From: an uncultured Oscillospiraceae bacterium
GTDB taxonomy: Bacteria; Bacillota; Clostridia; Oscillospirales; Acutalibacteraceae
Reading direction: 5' to 3'
DNA length: 15,537 bases
Assembly: GCA_900555705.1 (NCBI GenBank)
Contig: USLV01000011.1
Coordinates: 1 to 15,537 of the forward strand
Position 1 is the first letter of the stretch, and each line of letters starts with the position of its first letter. Positions 7,134 through 13,070 of the stretch are shown piece after piece. The notes beneath the pieces were generated by a model. It saw only the letters and a program-made list of their open reading frames with translations. It had not been told where the DNA came from and searched no databases. A program made the position numbers and the translations under genes.

Positions 7134-8129
7134 TTATACCCGGCCTGCTGCGCCGCGAAGCCGCGCACACAACAGGCTGAGAAACAGCGTGTGATTGATA
7201 TTGCGGAGACGGGCGCGCTGCAACTCCTCCACTGCGGTCAACAGCGCCATCAACTGGGTGCCGCCCAACGCCCGCGCGAGCTGCGCCGCCGCTTCCGGGG
7301 AAGCCGACAGCCGACTATCACTGCCGCTCCGGATCGCCAGCGCATCCCGGACAATCAGCAGCAATGCGGCGAGCGCGCTGTCCGCAAGCGGTTTATCCTT
7401 TTCGAGGACCCCCGTCAACTGCATCAGCGTCCATTCGTCCGGCGCTGTCAGCGCAGCAGCCATCTGCTGCGACAACTGACGCGCCTTCTGAAATCCGTCA
7501 TCCTGCATCGCCGCCATTACCTGGCCGATCCGGCCACCAAACAGGGCAAGCCCCTGTCGAAGCGTTTCCTCCTCCGCATCAGGAAGGTTCGCCCGTAAGA
7601 CCGGCAGCGCTTCTTCCTCCGATACACCGGCGAGCGACACGCAAAGCGAACGCGACTGAATCGTTGAGAGCATCTGCGCGCGGTTTTCACAGGTCAGAAT
7701 AAACACCAGATGCTGCGGCGGTTCCTCGAGGATTTTCAACAGCGCATTCTGCGCCTGTTCCGTCATGGCGTTGGCACCTGCCAGAATCATCACCCGGCGC
7801 ACTGCCTCATTCGGCAGCACGTAGGCCGTCTCCCTCAGCTCCCGCACAGTATCAATATGAAAGGATCGCGCCGCACCGTCGCCGCCGGTTTCAAAAATAT
7901 CGGGATGACTGCCGTGCGCCGCCTTTTGACAGGCAGCACAGACACCACAGGGCTTTTCCGTCCCTTCGGCAGTACAAACAGCGGCAGCCGCAAGCAAACG
8001 TGCCAGCGTTCGACGGCCGCTTCCCGGCAAGCCTTCGATCAACAGCGCGTGCGGAAATCGTCCGCTGTCGACACAACCGGCCAGCAACCGTCTGGCCTCC
8101 GGATTACCGACAAAATTTGCAAATCGCAT
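7134..8129 (-). CDS. holB: DNA polymerase III delta' subunit
   Basis: This 331-residue AAA+ clamp-loader subunit acts with delta and tau/gamma to load the beta clamp. The N-terminal ATPase-fold domain starts at about residue 5 (FVGNPEARRLL, then FPHALLIEG). The P-loop reads GLPGSGRRT (33-41), with Arg in place of the catalytic Lys, as expected for a delta' that does not need to hydrolyse ATP. A zinc module C-x8-C-x2-C-x2-C is intact (Cys52, 61, 64, 67). The helix QNALLKILEEPP and the QSRS segment, where many homologues have SRC, mark the rest of the AAA+ core. The C-terminal third is helical. The ATG at 8129 is preceded by AAGGAT. The gene sits between darA (41-base gap) and ricT (72-base gap), as in the Firmicutes yaaQ-holB-yaaT cluster. 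Confidence 0.93.
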   Translation of the reverse strand: MRFANFVGNPEARRLLAGCVDSGRFPHALLIEGLPGSGRRTLARLLAAAAVCTAEGTEKPCGVCAACQKAAHGSHPDIFETGGDGAARSFHIDTVRELRETAYVLPNEAVRRVMILAGANAMTEQAQNALLKILEEPPQHLVFILTCENRAQMLSTIQSRSLCVSLAGVSEEEALPVLRANLPDAEEETLRQGLALFGGRIGQVMAAMQDDGFQKARQLSQQMAAALTAPDEWTLMQLTGVLEKDKPLADSALAALLLIVRDALAIRSGSDSRLSASPEAAAQLARALGGTQLMALLTAVEELQRARLRNINHTLFLSLLCARLRGAAGRV

Positions 8130-8170
8130 AATGGGTTTTATCCTTTTCGTGCAGCACCTGACAGGAAGTG

Positions 8171-8491
8171 TCAGACCTTTTCATACCGCTCGACATCCAC
8201 GACAAACAGCGTCGCGCCGCCGACCGTGACCTCCACAGGGAAGGAGGAGTAGGAGGAAGCGCCGTAAGCGGTGCTGGGCACCATCTGCGTGCGCTTCTTG
8301 GAATGACGCTCGACAATCGAGATCACCTCATCCACCCGGCTCTCGTCTGTACCGACCAGAAACGTTGTGTTGCCGGCCATCAGGAACCCGCCGGTCGTGG
8401 CGAGCTTGGTGACCGAGAACCCCGCCTTGGTCAATGCCCCGGAGACCGTGCTGGCATCGTCTTTGTTCACGATAGCGATGATGAGTTTCAT
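8171..8491 (-). CDS. darA: Cyclic-di-AMP receptor DarA (PII-like, YaaQ/PstA)
   Basis: This 106-residue, PII-like cytosolic protein corresponds to B. subtilis YaaQ/DarA and Staphylococcus aureus PstA, which bind c-di-AMP as a trimer. The N-terminal MKLIIAIVNKDDASTVSGAL is typical. So is the core TGGFLMAGNTTFLVGTDESR, where family members read FLxxGNTTLLIG and form part of the binding pocket, and so is the ending FPVEVTVGGATLFVVDVERYEKV. Length is normal for the family. The ATG at 8491 has a strong AAGGAGG seven bases upstream. It is the first gene of the operon with holB, ricT and a membrane protein gene, transcribed from a promoter at 8549-8577. In B. subtilis tmk lies upstream; here that place is taken by the GH3 gene with its own terminator. 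Confidence 0.95.
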   Translation of the reverse strand: MKLIIAIVNKDDASTVSGALTKAGFSVTKLATTGGFLMAGNTTFLVGTDESRVDEVISIVERHSKKRTQMVPSTAYGASSYSSFPVEVTVGGATLFVVDVERYEKV

Positions 8492-8517
8492 GCTGCTTCC
8501 TCCTTCTATTCTGAACC

Positions 8518-8538
8518 AGACGGCGAGCGCCGCCGTCT
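8518..8538 (-). other. GC-rich hairpin in the darA leader
   Basis: AGACGGCG (8518-8525) and CGCCGTCT (8531-8538) form an 8-bp stem with a 5-base loop, about 10 bases after the -10 and upstream of the ribosome binding site. No T run follows, so it is not a terminator. It could stabilise the 5' end of the operon mRNA. Confidence 0.5.
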
Positions 8539-8548
8539 CTTACTTAGT

Positions 8549-8577
8549 AGTATACTGTATTTTCAGCGCAGTTACAA
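8549..8577 (-). promoter_or_regulatory. SigA promoter of the darA-holB-ricT operon
   Basis: On the minus strand TTGTAA (8577-8572), a 17-base spacer and TATACT (8554-8549) form a good promoter. Transcription would start near 8542, about 50 bases before the darA ATG. Confidence 0.8.
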
Positions 8578-8674
8578 GTTTTTTGCGGCAATATCTTTGT
8601 CGCTTTCCGTCTTTTTTATTGCATATGATGGAAAAAAGCGACTGTTCTGCCATTCCTCAGGTGTCTTTTGCACA

Positions 8675-8710
8675 TAAAAGATCCTCCGGGAAGGGAGTCC
8701 CGGAGGATCT
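8675..8710 (-). terminator. Terminator of the GH3 glycosidase gene
   Basis: A 13-bp perfect stem (8679-8691 with 8698-8710, arms AGATCCTCCGGGA/TCCCGGAGGATCT) with a 6-base loop is followed on the minus strand by TTTTATG. It lies 24 bases after the stop codon and insulates the darA promoter. Confidence 0.9.
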
Positions 8711-8733
8711 AACGAATCTGTCTGAATCGTCGT

Positions 8734-11358
8734 TCAGGCAATGGTAATTGTGACCGAGGCGCGAACATCTTCGGAGGACGCCGCAAACATCAGCTCAAAC
8801 TCACCCGGCTCGACCACCCACTCCATCCGCTTGTTGAGCAGGCGGAAGCTGTCAAAGTTCAGTGTCAGCGTCACCCGGCGGCTCTCACCCGGCGCCAATG
8901 TGATGCGCTGGAAGCCCTGCAGCAGCTTATCCGGCGTCACAACGGATGAGCAGATATCCCGCACATAGAGCTGAACAATTTCGTCTGCGGCGCGGTCGCC
9001 GGTGTTGGTAACCGTCACCGATGCTGTGTACCCGTAGGGATCCTCCCCTGTCTTTTCAACCTGCATATCGCGGTAATCAAAGGTCGTATAGGACAGACCG
9101 AAGCCGAACGGGAAGCGCGCGCGGATGTCTCCTTCGAGGTAGTGGGCGCTGCCGCCGGGCAAACGGCTGTAATAGCACGGGAGATGGCCGACGCTCTTCG
9201 GGAAAGAGATCGGCAGCTTGCCGGAGGGACTGATGTCGCCGAACAACACATCGGTGATGGCGCGCGCACCGAGCTCTCCGCCGAACCAGGCTGCCAGAAT
9301 ACCGTCGACCTGCTCCGTCTCATCGGTCAGATCCACCGGCTTACCATTTTCCAACACGAGGATCGTCGGCTTGCCGACCGCCGCAACCCGGCGGATCAAC
9401 TCCTGCTGCCTGCCGTACAGCCGGAGATCGCAGCGATCCATACCCTCGCCGCTCGTAATCTTGTCGTCGCCACAGACCAGCACCACCGCGTCGCACTGCT
9501 CCGCGAGTGCCACCGCCCCGTCGATATCCTCGCCGTGGCTGTCCAGGCTGAGAGTCACGTGATGACCGGAGTCGTCGCAGACAAACTCCACCTCCAGCAT
9601 ATGCTCCGCCCCGTCCACAAAAGTGAACGGGCACTGAGGCAAGTGCTGCTTGTGATCGCCGAAGCTGTCGATGACCACTTCGCCGTCGATTTTGACCCGA
9701 ACGCTGTCGCGGGAGGAAAGAACCAGACGGCCGTCAAAGCGATCCTGCGCCGTAAAATCATGGGTGTTGATCCGCAGACGGGCGGTCATGCGGATGGAAT
9801 AGCCCTTGAACAGCAGATCCTTATGCGGCTTGGCGAGGATCCAGTTGAAGTTGATCTGGCCAAAGGTATCCGACCCGACCGGTTCGCCGCTAAAATCCCC
9901 ATTGTTATAATAGGTTAGTGTTACACCGTCCGTATACCACCCCTTCGGCACAAGATCGATATCCCGCTCGGTAATGCCGCAGCCGGTGTGCTGGCGTACC
10001 ACTGTCTCCGCACCCACACGCTTCCGCACCTCCTCCAACAGCGACGGCACCTCATAGCCATAGGGCACGGAGGAATAGCTACCGATACGCTGCTGCGCCG
10101 AGCTCGGCCCGATCAGCGCAATGGAGGGCAGGTTTTTGGACAGCGGCAGCACATTGTTTTTGTTTTGCAGCAGCACAATGGACTCCTGCGCCACGCGGTA
10201 GGCGGTTTCGAGATGCTTCGGGCAGCGAATCACCTCACGATAATGCGTCTCGTCGGTATAGGGGTGCTCGAAGAGCCCCAGCTCAAACTTTACCCGCAGC
10301 ACACGGGAAACGGCATCGTCGATCACCGACTCCGCAATGCGTCCTTCCCGCACCAGCTCGAGTAAATCACCTTGCCACTCCGTGTTCGGGAAGTCAAATC
10401 CCTGTACATCCAGTCCGCCATTGACCGCCAGCTCAATGCTCTCCTTGTTGCTGCCGGTCATATGATGGCTGTGGCTGAGGCGGCTGACCGCGCCGAAATC
10501 CGCCCGGACATAGCCGCGCATGCCGTAGCGCTCCTTCAGCACCTCGCGCAGATAGTGCTCGGAACAGATAACCGCCTCGCCGTCGATGCAGTTGTAGGAG
10601 GCCATCGCGTTATAGGCTCCCGCCTTTTTGATGCCTGCCTCAAAGACCGGCAGATAGGCGGATTCGATTTCGCGGATACCGACACGGGCGGGCGAGCAGT
10701 TGGTACCGCCCTCCGGCACGCCGTGTACACAATAGTGCTTCGGCTCACAGACGATGGCATCCGGTCGGCTGATGTCCTCCCCCTGTTCCCCGGTCACGAT
10801 GGCATAGGCCATTTGGGAGGACAGATACGTGTCCTCGCCGAAAGTCTCCTCGACGCGCCCCCAGCGGGGCTCCCGTGCCAGATCCAGGTTCGGCGCGAGA
10901 ATCTCCTGAATCCCGATGGCACGGGTCTCGGCCGCGGCATCGCGGCCGACCTCCCGGGTCAGCTCCGGATCAAAGGTCGCCCCCATCGCAATCGGCATCG
11001 GAAATACCGTCGCGCTGGGATAGGACACACCGTGCAGCGCCTCGCCGGTAAAGATGCAGGGGATGCCGAGACGGGTCTTTTCCACCAGATACCGCTGCAG
11101 CTTGTTAAGTACAACGGGCACGGAATACACATCGTGGACAAAACCCATGCCGCGATCACCAAACGCGGCTTCCACCTTGTCCCAATGAAAATCCGCATGC
11201 TCGTCGACCGAGCAGAAATGCGCCTCGTGCACCCTCGTCGCCAACTCCACTCCACGGATCATATCCATCTGGGCGACCTTTTCTTCAAGTGTCATGCGGG
11301 AGAGCAGGTCCGCCACCCGTTCGGCAACGGGCAGCGACGGATTTTGATAAGGGTTCAT
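8734..11358 (-). CDS. Glycoside hydrolase family 3 enzyme with inserted PA14-like domain (beta-glucosidase-like)
   Basis: This 874-residue enzyme has no signal peptide, so it probably acts in the cytoplasm on imported oligosaccharides. The N-terminal barrel includes RLGIPCIFTGEALHG (96-110), PNLDLAREPRWGRVEETFGED (in part 157-176) and CEPKHYCVHG. The expected nucleophile is Asp287 in RGYVRADFGA. The alpha/beta sandwich domain (about 390-710) is split by a PA14-like segment (about 475-610, starting WYTDGVTLTYYNNGDFSG and containing VRVKIDGEVVID). The probable acid/base is Glu638 in SGEGMDR. A fibronectin-III-like domain closes the protein (EIVQLYVRD to the end). The ATG at 11358 has AGGAGGA six bases upstream. 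The gene is monocistronic with its own promoter, operator-like dyad and terminator. Substrate (glucoside, xyloside or other) cannot be fixed from sequence alone. Confidence 0.93.
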   Translation of the reverse strand: MNPYQNPSLPVAERVADLLSRMTLEEKVAQMDMIRGVELATRVHEAHFCSVDEHADFHWDKVEAAFGDRGMGFVHDVYSVPVVLNKLQRYLVEKTRLGIPCIFTGEALHGVSYPSATVFPMPIAMGATFDPELTREVGRDAAAETRAIGIQEILAPNLDLAREPRWGRVEETFGEDTYLSSQMAYAIVTGEQGEDISRPDAIVCEPKHYCVHGVPEGGTNCSPARVGIREIESAYLPVFEAGIKKAGAYNAMASYNCIDGEAVICSEHYLREVLKERYGMRGYVRADFGAVSRLSHSHHMTGSNKESIELAVNGGLDVQGFDFPNTEWQGDLLELVREGRIAESVIDDAVSRVLRVKFELGLFEHPYTDETHYREVIRCPKHLETAYRVAQESIVLLQNKNNVLPLSKNLPSIALIGPSSAQQRIGSYSSVPYGYEVPSLLEEVRKRVGAETVVRQHTGCGITERDIDLVPKGWYTDGVTLTYYNNGDFSGEPVGSDTFGQINFNWILAKPHKDLLFKGYSIRMTARLRINTHDFTAQDRFDGRLVLSSRDSVRVKIDGEVVIDSFGDHKQHLPQCPFTFVDGAEHMLEVEFVCDDSGHHVTLSLDSHGEDIDGAVALAEQCDAVVLVCGDDKITSGEGMDRCDLRLYGRQQELIRRVAAVGKPTILVLENGKPVDLTDETEQVDGILAAWFGGELGARAITDVLFGDISPSGKLPISFPKSVGHLPCYYSRLPGGSAHYLEGDIRARFPFGFGLSYTTFDYRDMQVEKTGEDPYGYTASVTVTNTGDRAADEIVQLYVRDICSSVVTPDKLLQGFQRITLAPGESRRVTLTLNFDSFRLLNKRMEWVVEPGEFELMFAASSEDVRASVTITIA

Positions 11359-11404
11359 AGGGATTCCTCCTGTCTCAAAGTTGGGGGTATATTTTCGTTT
11401 CATT

Positions 11405-11418
11405 CGTTCTCGTGAACG
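11405..11418 (-). promoter_or_regulatory. Putative operator dyad at the GH3 gene start site
   Basis: CGTTCTCGTGAACG has 5-bp perfect arms around a 4-base centre and lies at about +5 to +18 of the predicted transcript. On the minus strand it reads CGTTCACGAGAACG. Aligned by dyad centre with TGTTCACGTGTACA from the second solute-binding protein promoter, it matches at 10 of 14 positions. A LacI-family repressor is the natural candidate, but no regulator gene of that family is in the window. Confidence 0.4.
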
Positions 11419-11429
11419 TTTCTGTCGTC

Positions 11430-11458
11430 AGCATACCAGCTTTTTTTGCTTTCGTCAA
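11430..11458 (-). promoter_or_regulatory. SigA promoter of the GH3 gene
   Basis: On the minus strand TTGACG (11458-11453), a 17-base spacer and TATGCT (11435-11430), with TG one base before the -10 (extended -10). The start would be near 11423, giving a leader of about 65 bases. Confidence 0.82.
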
Positions 11459-11523
11459 GAGATATGCGCCTGTTCAGAATACATTCAGCAGAAGCGCACA
11501 AAAGGAGCGCTTTTCTTTGCACA

Positions 11524-11554
11524 TAAAGACAGCCGGGAACAAACTCCCGGCTGT
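11524..11554 (-). terminator. Terminator of queT
   Basis: A 10-bp stem (11529-11538 with 11545-11554, arms ACAGCCGGGA/TCCCGGCTGT) with a 6-base loop is followed on the minus strand by CTTTATG. The T run is short, so strength may be moderate. It lies about 20 bases after the queT stop codon. Confidence 0.75.
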
Positions 11555-11575
11555 TCTGCTTATCCGTCTTATCCG

Positions 11576-12121
11576 TTAAATAATCGGCCGACGATGTCCA
11601 AACAGGCGGTCGGCCGCGCCGCTGCGTTGCAGCAGCGCGAAGAACAGGAGACCTCCGCCTGTACACACGGCAAGCTGGCCAATGCCGACCTCCAGAGCAC
11701 AGATACCATAGATCGGCCAGGTGAAATCAAAATAGGCCATTGCGAGCTCCAAACCCACCACCACGGCATTGATCAATACCGGGGGAATCGTCGACAGCAC
11801 CGGCAGTCCCTTCAGCCGGACATTCCGCCAGCAGTAGGTCAGGACGGCCGCCAAAAATGTCGCAGCCGGGCCGAACAGCAGATCCCACATCCCCGCCGGA
11901 TTGGCTCCCATCGAAAGCCCATACAGGTTGGAGACCACACAGCCGACCGCCAGCCCCGGCAGCGCTGCCGGCGTGAACACCGGCAAAACCGTCAATATCT
12001 CCGACAAACGAAACTGTATCGGGCCATAGCTCAGCGCCGGAAATCCCACGCAAAGCACCGTGTACATCGCCGCAATCAACCCGGCCTGCGCCAATTGATG
12101 CAGCCTTTTCGTCTTTTCCAT
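11576..12121 (-). CDS. queT: QueT family transporter (ECF S component for queuosine precursor)
   Basis: This 181-residue integral membrane protein has about five or six hydrophobic segments and the QueT-type signature FPALSYGPIQFRLSEILTVL followed by PVFTPAALPGLAVGCVVSNL. Family members are thought to be substrate-binding S components that work with the shared ECF energizing module to import preQ0/preQ1 or queuosine salvage intermediates. The ATG at 12121 was chosen over TTG at 12127 because GGAGG (12129-12133) gives a seven-base spacing to the former and almost none to the latter. The leader carries a preQ1-I riboswitch that overlaps this ribosome binding site, which strongly supports the assignment. 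The gene is transcribed alone, with a terminator at 11524-11554. No ECF ATPase genes are in view, as usual for shared-module (group II) systems. Confidence 0.92.
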   Translation of the reverse strand: MEKTKRLHQLAQAGLIAAMYTVLCVGFPALSYGPIQFRLSEILTVLPVFTPAALPGLAVGCVVSNLYGLSMGANPAGMWDLLFGPAATFLAAVLTYCWRNVRLKGLPVLSTIPPVLINAVVVGLELAMAYFDFTWPIYGICALEVGIGQLAVCTGGGLLFFALLQRSGAADRLFGHRRPII

Positions 12122-12128
12122 AGACAAT

Positions 12129-12172
12129 CCTCCATAGTTTTGTTTTTGGTCAGGATGGTTTCGAACTGACCG
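12129..12172 (-). promoter_or_regulatory. preQ1-I riboswitch controlling queT translation
   Basis: On the minus strand a stem GGTCAG/CTGACC (12171-12166 with 12153-12148) encloses the loop TTCGAAACCATC. The stem is followed by an A-rich tail, AAAAACAAAACTATGG. The tail resembles the preQ1-I consensus (AACAAAACxxGG in the Thermoanaerobacter aptamer). CCAT in the loop (12158-12155) can pair with ATGG in the tail (12135-12132), completing the H-type pseudoknot. Those tail bases overlap GGAGG (12133-12129), so ligand binding should hide the ribosome binding site and lower QueT synthesis when preQ1 is plentiful. Confidence 0.85.
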
Positions 12173-12186
12173 GCGGCAAAGCCGCC
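12172..12186 (-). other. Hairpin at the extreme 5' end of the queT mRNA
   Basis: GGCGGC and GCCGCC form a 6-bp all-GC stem with a 3-base loop. It begins at about the predicted start site (near 12187) and ends directly next to the riboswitch stem. No T run follows. It may protect the 5' end or stack on the aptamer. Confidence 0.6.
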
Positions 12187-12193
12187 ACGGTTG

Positions 12194-12222
12194 ACTATAC
12201 CGCGTTTGTCGGTATTTGTCAA
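12194..12222 (-). promoter_or_regulatory. SigA promoter of queT
   Basis: On the minus strand a consensus TTGACA (12222-12217), a 17-base spacer and TATAGT (12199-12194). It lies about 30 bases after the stop of the upstream minus-strand gene. I see no terminator for that gene, so some readthrough into queT is possible. Confidence 0.88.
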
Positions 12223-12251
12223 GCTGAAATCCAAAAACCTACCCCCTCCTC

Positions 12252-12980
12252 CTATGACTTTTGATACAGAAACGCGCGCCCTCGTTTTCCAATCCGTTGA
12301 ATTGCGCCAATTTTATACAAAAACCCAATACTTCTTCCCAATGTCCGTCCCTTTTGTCCCAGCAGACGCCCCGCCTCCGTTGTCGTAAACGGTTCCGGCA
12401 GTCCGGCCGGCAGCAGTGCGGCGAAGTCCGTCGGTGTCCGCAGCAGCAGGCTCTCTCCCATAGCCACCGGCAAACGCTCGGCACGGTGAGAGCCACGTTT
12501 GCCGCCATCGCCCCAGCCGTCCTTCATCCGGTATTCCTCCACATCCACCATCACGAGCTGAATCGAAAGCGCCGGATGTGGGATATGTTCCGCAATCCAG
12601 AAGAGCTCGGGCAGAGCGTCCGAAAAACTCCCCCTCTTCGGAGAACGGCGCGGCTTCGTCGCCTCTCCGCTCTCGGGATCAATCCAGATCAATTGCTTCT
12701 CCCGTGTCAGAGGATAGACGATCGTGACCGGATACTTCGGCAAAAAGGCAGCAAGCTTTCGTCCCATATGGCTGAAGTTGCCGGTCTGGATTTCGGTCAC
12801 CCGTTCGCCGTCAAAGCAATCCGCCACAAAGCCGTCGAGCGGTATTTCATGACAGCGGTCATCCGGCTGCACCCAGTATTTCAGTACAGCATGCAGGCTT
12901 CGCTCCGCGAGCGTACCGATACCGGCACGCTGCTGCAACTGCACAAGCCCTGCACGTTTTGCCTCTTCAAAATCCATCAT
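12252..12980 (-). CDS. Uncharacterised PD-(D/E)XK-like protein with possible C-terminal winged helix
   Basis: I do not recognise a named family. This 242-residue soluble protein starts at ATG 12980, chosen for GAGAGG six bases upstream; an earlier ATG at 13055 has no ribosome binding site. Residues 20-80 have the layout of a nuclease-like core: helix with Glu27 (AERSLHAVLK), strand with Asp54 (GFVADCF), then Glu63-Ile-Gln65 (VTEIQTGNF), where Gln stands in place of the usual Lys. A strand KYPVTIVYPL and a further strand with a possible active or structural DVEEYR (146-151) follow, then the basic GWGDGGKRGSHR. The last 50 residues (FTTTEAGRLLG... LYKIGAIQRIGKRGRAFLY) look like a winged helix. 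Divergent from an MFS gene. Function unknown: DNA or RNA binding or cleavage is inference. Confidence 0.7.
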   Translation of the reverse strand: MMDFEEAKRAGLVQLQQRAGIGTLAERSLHAVLKYWVQPDDRCHEIPLDGFVADCFDGERVTEIQTGNFSHMGRKLAAFLPKYPVTIVYPLTREKQLIWIDPESGEATKPRRSPKRGSFSDALPELFWIAEHIPHPALSIQLVMVDVEEYRMKDGWGDGGKRGSHRAERLPVAMGESLLLRTPTDFAALLPAGLPEPFTTTEAGRLLGQKGRTLGRSIGFLYKIGAIQRIGKRGRAFLYQKS

Positions 12981-13070
12981 ACGGCACCTCTCTCCATGGA
13001 CATCGGACAGCCTCGCCTCATATGCTGGAAAAACGGGCTTTTTCGTCTCTGGCATATGTGGGAGGCATAT

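Noticed and set aside
9142..11415. Plus-strand open frames (9142-9918 and 10372-11415) opposite the GH3 gene
   Set aside because: The GH3 reading has complete catalytic motifs, promoter and terminator. The opposite frames have low-complexity, His/Arg-rich translations typical of antisense reading.
11405..11418. LexA (SOS) box at the GH3 promoter
   Set aside because: The Gram-positive LexA box reads GAAC-N4-GTTC, while this site has the opposite order GTTC-N4-GAAC. SOS control of a glycosidase would also be unexpected.
11493..11514. Plus-strand terminator AAGCGC...GCGCTTTT upstream of the GH3 promoter
   Set aside because: The stem is only 6 bp with a 9-base loop, and no plus-strand gene ends before it.
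12261..13070. N-terminal extension of the MFS reading frame
   Set aside because: The extension is antisense to the PD-(D/E)XK-like gene. The ATG at 13071 has a ribosome binding site and opens directly onto the first membrane segment.
12981..13070. Promoters in the gap between the divergent PD-(D/E)XK-like and MFS genes
   Set aside because: Several TATGxx hexamers occur, but none has a fitting -35 at 16-18 bases on either strand, so I do not call one.
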